Shown here: one piece after another, positions 1-8,922 of the stretch | How positions within the stretch are numbered: position 1 is the first letter of the stretch | Layout of the letters: each line of letters opens with the position of its first letter | Assembly (NCBI RefSeq): GCF_000745345.1 | Contig: NZ_JQNR01000005.1 | Coordinates: 1,302,001 to 1,366,000, forward strand | Direction: 5' to 3' | DNA length: 64,000 nt | DNA from: Actinacidiphila yeochonensis CN732 | GTDB lineage: Bacteria > Actinomycetota > Actinomycetes > Streptomycetales > Streptomycetaceae | The notes under the pieces: generated by a model | The model's database searches: none | Told to the model about the DNA's origin: nothing | The model's input: the letters and a program-made list of their open reading frames with translations, nothing else | Position numbers and translations under genes: made by a program

Positions 1-1744
1 TGGTGCGGGTGTACGAGAACTCGCCGTCGTCGGCGCGCAGCGACAGCCCGCCGAACTCGGTGACCATCAGCGGCGCGTCGCCGGCCGCGTACCGCTCGTT
101 CTGCGCGCGGGTGACCGACAGCCGGCGGCCCTGCGGCCCGGGGCCGGCCAGCAGCGCGTCGAAGCCGGCCGGGTCGCCGTAGCGGGCGGTCAGCTCGGCC
201 GGGTCGCCGCTGTAGTCGTGGACCCCGAGGATGTCGCTGTCGACGTGCTCCCAGCCCTCGTTGGAGACCACCGGCCGGCTCGGGTCGACGGCGCGGGTGA
301 GGTTGGCCAGCGCCACGGTGTAGTCGCGCTGCGCCGGGTCGCTCGGGATGTCGGAGGCGCCCCAGCTCTCGTTGACCGGCACCCAGGTGACGATCGACGG
401 GTGGCTGCGGTCCCGTCGTACCAGTTCCAGCCACTCGCGGGTCAGCAGCTCCACCGCGTGGGCGCTGAACTCGTACGCGGCGCCCGTCTCGCCCCACACC
501 AGCAGGCCGAGCCGGTCCGCCCAGTACAGGAAGCGCGGGTCCTCCGCCTTCTGGTGGATGCGGACGGCGTTGAAGCCCATGGCCTTGATCAGCTCGACCT
601 CGCGGCGCAGTTCGGCGGCGCCCCGGTTGGCCAGCAGGGTCTCGGGGCGGTAGCCCTGGTTGAGCACCGAACGCACGAAGTAGGGGCGGTCGTTGAGCAG
701 GAAGGCGCCCTCGCCGACGCCTGCGCTGCGCAGGCCGACGTAGCTGTCCACCGCGTCGAGCACCGTGTCGAGCACCGCGCCGGGAGCCCCGTCGGCCACC
801 GCCTCGTCCGCCGCGTCGCGCAGGGTGACCCGCGCGTCCAGCAGGGTCGGCGTCTCGGGGCGCCACAGCAGGTCCTCGCGGTCGATGCCGTTGCCCAGGG
901 CCGGGATCACGACGTCGATCCGGACCCGGGCGGTGGTGGTGACCACCCGGGTGCGGGCGAGCAGCCGCTCGCCGAGGCGGAGCCCGACCTCCACCTCCAC
1001 CGGCCGCTCGGGGGTCCGCGCCAGGGTGACCTCGGCCAGCACGCCGCGCGCCGGGTCCGGCGTCCAGTGCAGCTCGGCGACGTGCTGCGCGGGCACCGTC
1101 TCGGCCCACACGGTCTGCCAGATGCCGGTGGTCCGCTCGTACCAGACGGCGTGCGGGCGGTCCTGCCAGTCCTGCTTGCCGCGCGGCTGCGCGAGGTCGG
1201 CCGGGTCGTCCTCGGCGCGCACCACGAGGACGTGCTCGTCGGCGCCGGGCCGCAGCGCGTCCGTGACGTCGGCGGTGAACGGGGTCTGGCCGCCGACGTG
1301 TTCGGCCACCAGCTGACCGTCGACCCAGACCCGGGCGCGGTGGTCGACGGCGCCGAAGTGGACCAGCGCCCGCTCGCCGGCCCCGGCCGCGAGGACGGTG
1401 TGCGGCACCCGGCGGCGGTACCAGACGACCCGGTGCGGCGCGGTCTCGCCGATACCGGACGCGGGCGCCTCGGGCGGGAACGGGACGGTGATCTGGCGGT
1501 CGAACGCCGTGGACGGGCCGCCGACCGCGCCGGATCGGCCTTCGGCGCCGGATCGGCCTTCGGCGGATGGCCCGCCTTCGGAGCCGGACCGGCCTTCGGC
1601 GGAGGACGGGACGGCGAACCAGGACTCGCGCTCACCGGCGCTGGCGTCGTCGTACCCGAACTCCCAGACGCCGTCGAGGCTGCTCCACCGGTCCCGGCGC
1701 AGCATCGGCCGCGGGTACGTACCGTCCTGCTGGCTCGCGCTCAT
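1..1744 (-). CDS. Glycoside hydrolase family 2 beta-glycosidase (3' end outside window)
   Basis: This gene encodes a GH2 beta-glycosidase (beta-galactosidase, beta-glucuronidase or beta-mannosidase type), probably cytoplasmic because no signal peptide is seen. The ATG at 1744 follows an AGGAGGAGG ribosome site, and the protein opens MSASQQDGTYPRP. An N-terminal sugar-binding jelly-roll (SLDGVWEFGYDD) and an Ig-like middle precede the TIM barrel. The acid/base Glu459 (VNESW) and the nucleophile Glu563 (VTEFGG) are both present, so the 581 visible residues already contain the active site and only the C-terminus is missing. A Ser/Glu/Gly repeat insert (1530-1610) interrupts the N-terminal domain. 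The gene diverges from a LacI-type regulator, and the shared operator at 1868 suggests control by it. The exact substrate cannot be told from sequence alone. Confidence 0.88.
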   Translation of the reverse strand, partial: MSASQQDGTYPRPMLRRDRWSSLDGVWEFGYDDASAGERESWFAVPSSAEGRSGSEGGPSAEGRSGAEGRSGAVGGPSTAFDRQITVPFPPEAPASGIGETAPHRVVWYRRRVPHTVLAAGAGERALVHFGAVDHRARVWVDGQLVAEHVGGQTPFTADVTDALRPGADEHVLVVRAEDDPADLAQPRGKQDWQDRPHAVWYERTTGIWQTVWAETVPAQHVAELHWTPDPARGVLAEVTLARTPERPVEVEVGLRLGERLLARTRVVTTTARVRIDVVIPALGNGIDREDLLWRPETPTLLDARVTLRDAADEAVADGAPGAVLDTVLDAVDSYVGLRSAGVGEGAFLLNDRPYFVRSVLNQGYRPETLLANRGAAELRREVELIKAMGFNAVRIHQKAEDPRFLYWADRLGLLVWGETGAAYEFSAHAVELLTREWLELVRRDRSHPSIVTWVPVNESWGASDIPSDPAQRDYTVALANLTRAVDPSRPVVSNEGWEHVDSDILGVHDYSGDPAELTARYGDPAGFDALLAGPGPQGRRLSVTRAQNERYAAGDAPLMVTEFGGLSLRADDGEFSYTRT

Positions 1745-1867
1745 CTGTACCTCCTCCTGCCGTGCCGGCAGCTGCCCTTGGGAAACGGGAAATGGGTCGC
1801 GGCAGCCGTGCTCGGTATAAAATGAGACGCTGCTCGAGATGATCAGGCGTTCATCATGAGTGAATGT

Positions 1868-1881
1868 TTGCAACGATGCAA
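1868..1881. promoter_or_regulatory. LacI-family operator copy 1 (TTGCAACGATGCAA)
   Basis: This 14-bp near-palindrome lies in the divergent region between the GH2 gene and the LacI-type regulator. It differs by one base from the perfect palindrome at 3376-3389, in front of the sugar transporter operon. The form (a TTGCA arm, a central CG step, a TGCAA arm) is typical of LacI-family operators. That the adjacent regulator binds it is an inference. Confidence 0.75.
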
Positions 1882-1989
1882 GGGCAGGTTGCACGGCCCG
1901 CCCGACCATGACGGCAGGCGGCCCCAGCAGCGGCGCGGGCACCAGCCGGCGCCTGGGGAACCCGAGAAGTCCAGGAGAGGCGGCGCCGA

Positions 1990-3036
1990 GTGGCCAGGGT
2001 GCGGATGCGTGACGTGGCGGAGCACGCCGGCGTTTCGGTGCGGACCGTGTCCAACGTGGTCAGCGGCTACTCCCACGTGAGCCCCGCCACCCGGGCCCGG
2101 GTGCAGAGGTCACTGGACGAACTCGGCTACCAGATGGACTACCTGGCCCGGGGGCTGCGCTCGGGCCGTACCGGCTTCGTCGCGCTGGCGGTGCCGTTCC
2201 TGGCCGAGCCCTACTTCGCCGAGCTGGCCCAGGCCGTCATCCGGGCCGCGGCGCGGCGCGGCATCACGGTGCTGGTCGAGTCCACCGGCGGCGACAGCGA
2301 GGTCGAACGGCGCATCCTGGCGGGCGGCCTGACCAACGTGGCCGACGGCGTGCTGCTCAGCGCGCTGTCGGCGCCGCCCGACGCGGTCGCCGGCGCGGGG
2401 TCGGCGCCCGACTTCCCGCTGGTGCTGCTGGGCGAGCACGGCGTCGGCGACCGCTTCCCGCGGGTCGGCATCGACAACGTGGCCGCCGCCCGCACGGTCG
2501 TCGAGCACCTGCTGGAGCAGGGCTGCCGCCGCATCGTCGCCCTCGGCCGCAACGGCAGCGAGAACGGCCGGGAGCGCACCGAGGGCTACCGGCAGGCCAT
2601 GGCGGCGGCCCGGGTGCGGCAGGTGAACCAGCTGGTGGTGCCGGTCGACGACTGGACCCGCAAGCAGGGCTTCGAAGCCGTGCGGCAGCTCCTCGACGGC
2701 GACGGCGGCCCGCTGCCCGACGCCGTCTTCGCCTTCAACGACGCGCTGGCCGTCGGCGCCCTGCGCGCCCTGGACGCCTCGGGGGTGCGGGTGCCCGAGG
2801 AGGTCGCCGTGGCCTCGATCGACGACGTACAGGAAGCCGCGTACACCCACCCGCCGCTCACCTCCGTGGCCCCTGACCTGGACGTGATCGCCGAACGCGC
2901 GCTGACCCTGCTCGACGAGCAGGCCGGCCGCGGTTCCGCCGGCAGCAGTGGCGGTGGCGGTGGCGGCGCGGCGCAGGAGCCGACGCCGTTCCGGCTGATC
3001 GTCCGCGAGTCCTCGCTGCGCGCCCGGCAGGACTGA
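1990..3036 (+). CDS. LacI-family transcriptional regulator of the GH2/sugar-ABC locus
   Basis: This is a 348-residue LacI/GalR-type repressor. The N-terminal helix-turn-helix is clear (MRDVAEHAGVSVRTVSNVV, then the hinge-helix region LARGLRSGRTG), and a periplasmic-binding-protein-like effector domain fills the rest. The GTG at 1990 follows a GGAGAGG sequence. The C-terminal part carries a Gly/Ser-rich run (about residues 312-328), which looks like a low-complexity linker insertion. The gene diverges from the GH2 enzyme and stands just upstream of a CUT1 sugar importer, so it most likely represses both until the imported sugar binds. The matching palindromes at 1868 and 3376 support this. The inducer is unknown. 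Confidence 0.92.
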   Translation: MARVRMRDVAEHAGVSVRTVSNVVSGYSHVSPATRARVQRSLDELGYQMDYLARGLRSGRTGFVALAVPFLAEPYFAELAQAVIRAAARRGITVLVESTGGDSEVERRILAGGLTNVADGVLLSALSAPPDAVAGAGSAPDFPLVLLGEHGVGDRFPRVGIDNVAAARTVVEHLLEQGCRRIVALGRNGSENGRERTEGYRQAMAAARVRQVNQLVVPVDDWTRKQGFEAVRQLLDGDGGPLPDAVFAFNDALAVGALRALDASGVRVPEEVAVASIDDVQEAAYTHPPLTSVAPDLDVIAERALTLLDEQAGRGSAGSSGGGGGGAAQEPTPFRLIVRESSLRARQD

Positions 3037-3448
3037 ACCGGGCGGTCGGGCGGTCGGCCGCCCGACGCTTGCGGCATCCGCGTACTGCCGCGGGCGCCCG
3101 AGCACTCCCGCGAACCCCAGCGAACATCCGCGAACCCCAGTGAACGCCCAGCGCACGTCCGGGCGCCGTCCCCGCCGCGGCCGCCCGGTGCGAACTCGTA
3201 CGGCGTCACGCCCCGGCGCGGGCCCGCCGCGGCCGCGCCGCACCGCGCCGGGTGCGTCGTGCGGTGTCGCCCCGAACTCCGGATCAGCTGCCCTGTGCCG
3301 CCCTGTGCCGCGCCGTGACATCGCGGGCACCGGTGGCGTCGGGGGGCGTCCGTGACACCGATTCCGATGCGACTATTGCATCGATGCAAACCATGTGCGA
3401 GGGTTCCCGCCATCTGGTTCACATCGAATTAACGAGGTGAATGCCCCC
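3037..3448. other. Intergenic region before the sugar ABC operon
   Basis: No gene is recognised here. The region holds an 18-bp imperfect direct repeat (CGCGAACCCCAG followed by C/T-GAAC, around 3110-3145) and, near its end, the perfect operator palindrome at 3376. A short in-frame extension upstream of 3449 exists but has no ribosome site or family support. Confidence 0.6.
3376..3389. promoter_or_regulatory. LacI-family operator copy 2 (TTGCATCGATGCAA)
   Basis: This is a perfect 14-bp palindrome 59 bp upstream of the solute-binding protein start. It is the ideal form of the sequence at 1868-1881. Two copies, each in front of a transcription unit of one sugar locus, make a regulator-binding role likely. 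Binding itself is inferred. Confidence 0.8.
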
Positions 3449-4789
3449 ATGAGCGGAAGCATGGCGCGCCGGCGGTTCCTCGGCCTCGGCGGCGGCCTCG
3501 CGCTGGGCGCGGGGCTGACGGCGTGCGCGTCACCCCTGGCCTCGGGCCTGACCGGCGCCCAGCCGAACACCGCGGACGTCATCTTCTGGAACCTGTTCAC
3601 CGGCGGTGACGGCGCCAACATGGTGCTGATGGAGCAGGACTTCCGGAAGAGCCATCCGGGAGTCAGCGTCGAGGCCACCATCCTCGGCTGGGGCAACCCG
3701 TACTACACGAAGCTGGCGCTGGCCACCGCCAGCGGCACCCCGCCCGACGTCGGCATCTCGCACCTGTCGAGGCTGCCGCTGCTGGCCGCGTCCGGCCTGC
3801 TGACGCCGATCGAGCAGACCGGGCTGCCCGAACTGGGCGTGACCGCCGACCGGTTCACCCCCGCGGCCTGGCAGAAGGCCACCGTGGGCGGCACGGTGTA
3901 CGCGGCGCCGCTGGACACCCACCCCTTCGTGCTCTTCTACAACGTGGACCTGGCGCGCAAGGCCGGCCTGCTCGACGCGTCGGGCGAGGCGCTGAAGCCG
4001 ATGAAGGGCGCGGCGGACTTCACCGACGCGGTGAAGGCGATGAAGGAGGCCAGCGGCCGGTACGGCGCGGTGATGTCGATCACCGCCGACCCGTCCACCG
4101 CGTGGCGCTACTTCAGCATGGTCTACTCCGGCCTGGCCGGGCCCGTCGTCACCGACTCGGGGACGAGGATCGCCGTCGACGACGAGGCGATGCGGGAGAC
4201 GTTCGCCTTCCTGCAGAGCCTGACCAAGGGCGGCCTGATGCCCAAGGTCCTCAACGGCTCCGGCGCGAACGCGCTGTTCAGTACCGGCAAGGCCGGCTTC
4301 CTCTTCGACGGCGAGTGGCAGATCCCGTCGTACCGCCTGGTCAAGGGGCTGCGCTTCAACGTGGTGCCGTTCCCCGCGCTGCTCGGCCCGAAGCCGGTGG
4401 CGTACGCGGACTCGCACGCGCTGGTCATCCCGCACAACCCGCGGCGGTCGGCGGCGCGCACCGCGAACGCTGCCCGGTTCGTCCGGAGCCTGCTCGACGA
4501 CAGCGCGGTGTGGGCGCACGGCGGCCACGTACCGGCGTGGCTGCCGACGCAGCGCAGCAGGGCGTTCACGGACCAGTCGCCGCAAGCCAACTACGTGCAG
4601 GCCGCGTTCACCGCGCAGTACGACCCCTCCGCCTGGTACACGGGCGCGGGCTCGGACTTCCAGAACACCGTCGGGGCCACGATCATCGAGGCCCTCGGCG
4701 GGGGGATCAGCCCGAAGAGCGCCACCGCCGCGATGCGCGCGGACCTCAGGCGGTACACCACGGCCCGACCGCCGGTCACGATGAAGTAG
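3449..4789 (+). CDS. Sugar ABC transporter solute-binding lipoprotein (CUT1 type)
   Basis: This is a 446-residue extracellular sugar-binding protein, family 1 (SBP_bac_1). The ATG at 3449 follows ACGAGG; ATG 3461 and GTG 3437 are in-frame alternatives. The N-terminus has a twin-arginine-like stretch (ARRRFLGLGGG) and a lipobox (LTAC), so the mature protein is probably a lipoprotein on the outer face of the membrane. The body shows the usual features of the family: IFWNLFTGGDG near the start, YTKLALATASGTPPDV, and AAPLDTHPFVLFYN. It is the first gene of a three-gene importer operon with two permeases behind it. The operator at 3376 implies control by the LacI-type protein encoded upstream. The sugar is unknown. 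Confidence 0.92.
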   Translation: MSGSMARRRFLGLGGGLALGAGLTACASPLASGLTGAQPNTADVIFWNLFTGGDGANMVLMEQDFRKSHPGVSVEATILGWGNPYYTKLALATASGTPPDVGISHLSRLPLLAASGLLTPIEQTGLPELGVTADRFTPAAWQKATVGGTVYAAPLDTHPFVLFYNVDLARKAGLLDASGEALKPMKGAADFTDAVKAMKEASGRYGAVMSITADPSTAWRYFSMVYSGLAGPVVTDSGTRIAVDDEAMRETFAFLQSLTKGGLMPKVLNGSGANALFSTGKAGFLFDGEWQIPSYRLVKGLRFNVVPFPALLGPKPVAYADSHALVIPHNPRRSAARTANAARFVRSLLDDSAVWAHGGHVPAWLPTQRSRAFTDQSPQANYVQAAFTAQYDPSAWYTGAGSDFQNTVGATIIEALGGGISPKSATAAMRADLRRYTTARPPVTMK

Positions 4790-4800
4790 GAGGCTGACCC

Positions 4801-5838
4801 ATGACGACCGTCGCCGCGACGCGACCGGCCCCCGAACCCCTCGTGCCCAGCGGGGCGGCGGGCTCGGCGGGGCCGCCGGCCTCCGAACGCCGGGCCGGGC
4901 TCCTGCTCAGCGCGCCCTTCATGATCGTCTACCTGCTCTTCCTGGTCGGCCCGCTGGTGGTCGGCATCGTGATGAGCTTCTTCAACACCACCACGGTCAG
5001 GAGCGGGCTCGGCGGCTGGGTGGGCCTGTCCAACTACACCAAGGTGTGCCAGGACCCGCTGTTCTGGAACGCGATGTGGCACTCGGTGCTGTTCACGCTC
5101 CTCACCACGCCGCCCCTGGTGGTGCTGGCGCTGGCGGCGGCCGTGCTGGCCGGGCGGATGCGGCGCGGCCGGGTCTTCTACCGGGTGGCGTTCTTCGCGC
5201 CCTACGTCGTGCCCTCGTCGGTGGTCGCGCTGGTCTTCCTGTGGATGTACACCCCGCAGATCGGCCTGATCACCAAGGTCTTCGGAGCGGTGGGCCTGCC
5301 GGTGCCGAACTTCATCGGCAGCACCTCCGGCGGTTGGACCGCGGTGGTGCTGATGACCCTGTGGTGGACGTTCGGCTTCAACTTCGTCCTCTACACCGCG
5401 GCCCTCCAGGACGTTCCGGGCGACGTGTACGAGGCGGCGTCCATCGACGGCGCCGGTCCCTGGCAGCAGATCCGGCTGATCACGGTCCCGCTGCTGGCCC
5501 CGACCACCAGCCTGGTGCTGATCCTCCAGATCCTGGCCTCGCTGAAGGTCTTCGACCAGATCTACCTGCTGCTCGGCGGCGGTCCGAACCAGTCGACCCG
5601 CCCGGTCATCGAGTACATCTACGACACCGGCTTCACCTCCTACCGCGGCGGTTACGGTGCCGCCGCCACCATGGTCTATTTCGTCGTCATCGTCGCGGTC
5701 TCGACGGCCTGGTACGGGCTGCGCAGGTGGCGTGCGACCAGCGATGCGACCAGCAGTACGACCCGCAGCGGGAGCAGCGGCCGGGCCAGCGGCCCGAGCA
5801 GCAGCCCGGCCAGCGGCCCGACCAGCAGCGCGGCCTGA
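4801..5838 (+). CDS. Sugar ABC transporter permease (MalF/UgpA type)
   Basis: This is a 345-residue inner-membrane permease with about six transmembrane segments. The start follows GGAGG, 11 bases after the stop of the binding protein. The EAA loop that contacts the ATPase is present (YEAASIDGAGPWQQIRLITVP). The first membrane helix is LLLSAPFMIVYLLFLVGPLVVG. An odd feature is the C-terminal tail after residue 312, which is almost entirely Ser/Thr/Ala/Gly (built on repeats of AGCxGC in the DNA); this looks like repeat expansion. It forms the channel with the following permease. The operon encodes no ATPase, so a shared multi-sugar ATPase such as MsiK, encoded elsewhere, is expected. Confidence 0.93.
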   Translation: MTTVAATRPAPEPLVPSGAAGSAGPPASERRAGLLLSAPFMIVYLLFLVGPLVVGIVMSFFNTTTVRSGLGGWVGLSNYTKVCQDPLFWNAMWHSVLFTLLTTPPLVVLALAAAVLAGRMRRGRVFYRVAFFAPYVVPSSVVALVFLWMYTPQIGLITKVFGAVGLPVPNFIGSTSGGWTAVVLMTLWWTFGFNFVLYTAALQDVPGDVYEAASIDGAGPWQQIRLITVPLLAPTTSLVLILQILASLKVFDQIYLLLGGGPNQSTRPVIEYIYDTGFTSYRGGYGAAATMVYFVVIVAVSTAWYGLRRWRATSDATSSTTRSGSSGRASGPSSSPASGPTSSAA

Positions 5839-5850
5839 GCGGAGGACAGC

Positions 5851-6753
5851 GTGACCACGACCACCATCACCACCTCGCCGGGTGCCGGCGCCGGGTCCGG
5901 CAGCGGGGAGGGCGCCGCGCGGGGGCGGACCGTCGACGGGCCGAAGCTCTTCAACCGGCTGTGCGCGGTGTGCCTGACCCTCTTCGCGCTGATCTGGCTC
6001 GTGCCGTTCTTCTGGGCGCTGGCCACCTCGATGCGCTCGGACGGCTCGATCACCCAGAAGCCGACCTCGCCGTTCGCCGGCGGGTGGTCCTTCCACGCGT
6101 ACTCCTACGCGGTGGACAACTACCCGATCGGCTGGTGGTACCTCAACAGCCTGGTGATCGCGGTCCTCGCGGTCGTCCTCACCGTCGGGTTCTGCTCGAT
6201 GGCCGGCTTCGCGCTGGTCTTCCTGCGCTTCCGCGGCCGCTCGGTGATGCTGGCGCTGGTCACCGCCGGGCTGATGCTGCCCACCGAGGCGCTGGTGCTG
6301 CCGCAGTTCATCGAGTTCCGCTCGATGCACCTGCTGGGCACGTACTGGGCGCTGGTGCTGCCGTCGGTCTCGGCGCCGGTGTCGGTGTTCGTCTTCCACG
6401 CGTTCTTCAAGGGCATCCCCACCCCGCTGATCGAGGCGGCCCGCATCGACGGCGCCAGCTGGTGGAAGGTCTACGCCTCGGTGTGCATGCCGATCAGCCG
6501 CCCGGCCGCCGCGACCGTGGGCATCCTGACCTTCATCAGCTCCTGGAACTCGTTCCTGTGGCCGCTGCTGGTCCTCAACCAGACCACGTCCCAGACCATC
6601 CCCGTGGGCCTGGCCTCCCTGGTCAACAACAGCAACATCCAGTACGCCGAGGTGATGGCCTCCTCCGTCCTCGGCTTCCTCCCGCTGATCGCGGTCTTCC
6701 TGGTCTTCCAGCGCCAGATCACGCAGGGCATCGCCACCACCGGCATCAAGTAG
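5851..6753 (+). CDS. Sugar ABC transporter permease (MalG/UgpE type)
   Basis: This is the second permease of the importer, 300 residues with six predicted transmembrane helices. The GTG start at 5851 follows GGAGG, 12 bases after the previous stop. The EAA motif reads IEAARIDGASWWKVYASVCMPI, typical of the MalG branch. The N-terminus carries a Gly/Ala/Ser stretch (about residues 8-25) before the first helix. The gene ends the operon, and a GC-rich hairpin follows at 6793. It should pair with the upstream permease and a shared ATPase encoded elsewhere. Confidence 0.93.
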   Translation: MTTTTITTSPGAGAGSGSGEGAARGRTVDGPKLFNRLCAVCLTLFALIWLVPFFWALATSMRSDGSITQKPTSPFAGGWSFHAYSYAVDNYPIGWWYLNSLVIAVLAVVLTVGFCSMAGFALVFLRFRGRSVMLALVTAGLMLPTEALVLPQFIEFRSMHLLGTYWALVLPSVSAPVSVFVFHAFFKGIPTPLIEAARIDGASWWKVYASVCMPISRPAAATVGILTFISSWNSFLWPLLVLNQTTSQTIPVGLASLVNNSNIQYAEVMASSVLGFLPLIAVFLVFQRQITQGIATTGIK

Positions 6754-6792
6754 CGCCGCCGCTCTTCGGCACCGCCCTCGCCGGTCTCGCGT

Positions 6793-6838
6793 CGCGGCGG
6801 GGCCCGCACCCTCCCCGTGGGTGCCGGCCCCGCCGCGG
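6793..6838. terminator. Hairpin terminator between convergent genes
   Basis: A stem of about 18 bp with a single mismatch and a short loop lies between the permease gene (plus strand) and the next gene (minus strand). Its place between convergent genes suggests a bidirectional terminator. Confidence 0.7.
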
Positions 6839-6901
6839 CCGCGTCTCCGGTCGCGGCACCGGTACCGCTCCCGGCACTGGTGCCGCCCCCGGCACGGGTA
6901 C

Positions 6902-8068
6902 CTACCGGGTGAGCAGGACCCCGCTGCTGAAGCTGTCGCCGAAGTCGCTGGACTCGTAGTGCCAGCCGGACACGGTCAGGTGGCTGCCGGAGGAGGCCAC
7001 GGCGAAGACGCCCAGCGGCAGCTGCGGGTCGTTCTCGGGCAGGCCCAGCGACTGCCAGCCGCCGGCCGGGGTCCACGACAGGCCCACGGCGGCGTCGTCG
7101 TTGCCGCCCACGACGGCGAGGCCGCCGTGCGGCCGCAGCGCCGCGGACTGGAGGGCGAACGTCCCGTCCGGCAGCGGCACCTGGCTCCAGGCGGTGCCGT
7201 CCCAGTGCAGGGCGAGCCCCGCCGGGCGCTGCTTGTCGGTGTCGCGGGACCAGCCCACCGCCCACACGTCGTCGGGGGTGCGCGCGACGACGTCGAAGAG
7301 GACGGAGGAGTCGGCGAACTGCGGGGTGGGGGTGCGGGTCCAGTCCTGCCCGTCCCAGTGGACGGCGACCGACTCGCCCGAGTCGTTGTCCACCCCGACC
7401 ACCCACACGTCGTCCGGCGCCACCTCGTCCACCTGGGTGAGGAGCCAGTCCGTGGAGCCGGGGATGGTCACCGGCTGCCACTGCCGGCCGTTCCAGTGCT
7501 GGACGATCGGGACCTGCGCCCACGTGTCCTGCTGGTAGCCGCCGCCCACCGCCCACGCGTCGTGGCCGTTGAGCGCGCTCACCGAGCCCAGGGACGCGTC
7601 GACCGTCCCCGCGGGCGGGGCATCGTCGGACTCCAGGTGCCAGGAGCCGCCGCGGTAGCGGCCGACCAGCATGCCCTGGCCCGTCGTCTGGCTGTCCGTG
7701 GGCTGGTCCCCGACGAGGAAGCCCGAGCCGTCGGCGGTGGTGGCGATGTCGTTGATCCGGCTGTCCCACGCGTCGGCGCCGTCGAGCGCCACCTGCTGCC
7801 AGGCCCCGCCGCCGTCGCGCCGGTACATGGCGGGGGTGAAGCCGCTGCCGCTGTCGGAGCCGGTGTCGATCACGTCGCCGCCGGCCCAGGTCACCGAGCC
7901 GGCCTGGGCCAGCGAGCTGAACGAGACCTGCCCGGTCGGCGTCTCCGTCCACGCTCCGGCGCCGGCCGGCGCCGCCCCGGCCGGTCCACCCGCCGCCAGC
8001 GTCAGGGCCCCGGCCAGGGCCAAGGCCCCCGCCAGTCCGCAGACGCTCCCCCGTGTGGTGGTACTCAT
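6902..8068 (-). CDS. Secreted repeat protein with DVWAVG motifs, function unknown
   Basis: This 388-residue protein has a Sec signal peptide (VCGLAGALALAGALTLAAGGPAGA) and is otherwise extracellular. Three spaced copies of a (D)DVWxVG-type motif (HDAWAVGGG, DDVWVVGVD, DDVWAVGWS) with intervening Trp-rich strands suggest a beta-propeller or similar beta-repeat fold. Related exported actinobacterial proteins exist, but no enzymatic motif is visible. ATG 8068 was chosen because a CAGGAG ribosome site sits 8 bases upstream; the GTG at 8077 would overlap that site. It has no operon partner: the neighbour at 8179 is on the same strand but 110 bp away. Confidence 0.75.
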   Translation of the reverse strand: MSTTTRGSVCGLAGALALAGALTLAAGGPAGAAPAGAGAWTETPTGQVSFSSLAQAGSVTWAGGDVIDTGSDSGSGFTPAMYRRDGGGAWQQVALDGADAWDSRINDIATTADGSGFLVGDQPTDSQTTGQGMLVGRYRGGSWHLESDDAPPAGTVDASLGSVSALNGHDAWAVGGGYQQDTWAQVPIVQHWNGRQWQPVTIPGSTDWLLTQVDEVAPDDVWVVGVDNDSGESVAVHWDGQDWTRTPTPQFADSSVLFDVVARTPDDVWAVGWSRDTDKQRPAGLALHWDGTAWSQVPLPDGTFALQSAALRPHGGLAVVGGNDDAAVGLSWTPAGGWQSLGLPENDPQLPLGVFAVASSGSHLTVSGWHYESSDFGDSFSSGVLLTR

Positions 8069-8178
8069 CCCGCGCACTCCTGTCCCGGGAGGGAACAGCC
8101 CTCCCGTCTACAGGAGTTGACGCGCCGACCCCGCCCCGCCGTCACACCCCGGCCGGCGGTGGCGGTGATCCGCCACCG

Positions 8179-8922
8179 TCAGCGGTCGCTGTGGACCGGG
8201 CCGACCTGGAGGTTCTGCACGGACGAGCCGACGCACTCCTCGGTGTTCCACGGGATGTTCGTGGACTCGGTCTGGTTCGGCGGGTAGACCCGCAGGGTCG
8301 GCACGGTGGTCAGGCCGCACTGGGCGGCGGAGTAGCCGCCCTGGCCGTTGACGGTCCGCACGTCGGCGTAGGCGTGCCCGTTGGGGACCAGGGTGACGAC
8401 GGAGGTCGCGCCGCTGGTGCGGGTGGCGGCCTTGCCGAGCTGGATGTTGTGGATCTTGACGAACGACACGCCCGGGAAGCCGCGCAGCGTGCAGGGGGCG
8501 CTGCCGGTGTTCTGGAAGACCAGCTCGAACATGGTGCTGCCGGCGCCGCTGTCCACGCCCTCGGCGGTCGTCCGGAGGTTGCTGGTGGCGCACGCCGGCT
8601 CCGTCGAGCGGCCGCCGGAGGAGCCGGAACCCGAACCCGCCGCGGTGCTCTTCCCGTCCTGCGTGGTGCCGTCCGGCGGGGCGGTCGCGGTGCCGGAGCC
8701 GCCCGCGCCGGAGGACGAGCCGGACGTGGCGTCGGAGCCGCCGTCGTCCGAGGCGGACGTGGACGAGGACGACGAGCCGGTGGACGAGGACGCCGCCGAG
8801 GACGCCGTGGACGCCGACGCGGCCGAGGAGGTGTCGACCGAGGAGCCGCACGCGGCCAGGGACAGCCCGGCGGCGGCGAGCAGGAGGGCGGCGGCTCCGC
8901 GGCGGGCGGTCCTGGTGCGCAT
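8179..8922 (-). CDS. DUF4232-type lipoprotein
   Basis: This is a 247-residue exported lipoprotein. The signal sequence ends in a lipobox (LSLAAC). A long disordered Ser/Thr/Ala/Gly linker covers roughly residues 27-100 and is followed by a compact C-terminal domain that matches DUF4232 by pattern (FELVFQNTGSAPCTLRGFPGVSF and VYPPNQTES, with paired Cys). The linker probably spans the peptidoglycan so that the domain is displayed outside. A good ribosome site (AGAGGAA) precedes the ATG. The function of DUF4232 is not known. The gene stands alone between longer intergenic regions. Confidence 0.82.
   Translation of the reverse strand: MRTRTARRGAAALLLAAAGLSLAACGSSVDTSSAASASTASSAASSSTGSSSSSTSASDDGGSDATSGSSSGAGGSGTATAPPDGTTQDGKSTAAGSGSGSSGGRSTEPACATSNLRTTAEGVDSGAGSTMFELVFQNTGSAPCTLRGFPGVSFVKIHNIQLGKAATRTSGATSVVTLVPNGHAYADVRTVNGQGGYSAAQCGLTTVPTLRVYPPNQTESTNIPWNTEECVGSSVQNLQVGPVHSDR

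Noticed and set aside
218..1825. Long plus-strand open frame over the GH2 gene
   Set aside because: It is the reverse-strand shadow of the GH2 enzyme; it lacks a ribosome site and any protein family features.
4591..6399. Minus-strand open frame of 602 codons over the permease genes
   Set aside because: Its composition (Gln/Arg/Asp/His-rich repeats) is typical of an antisense shadow in high-GC DNA; the plus strand holds clear permeases.
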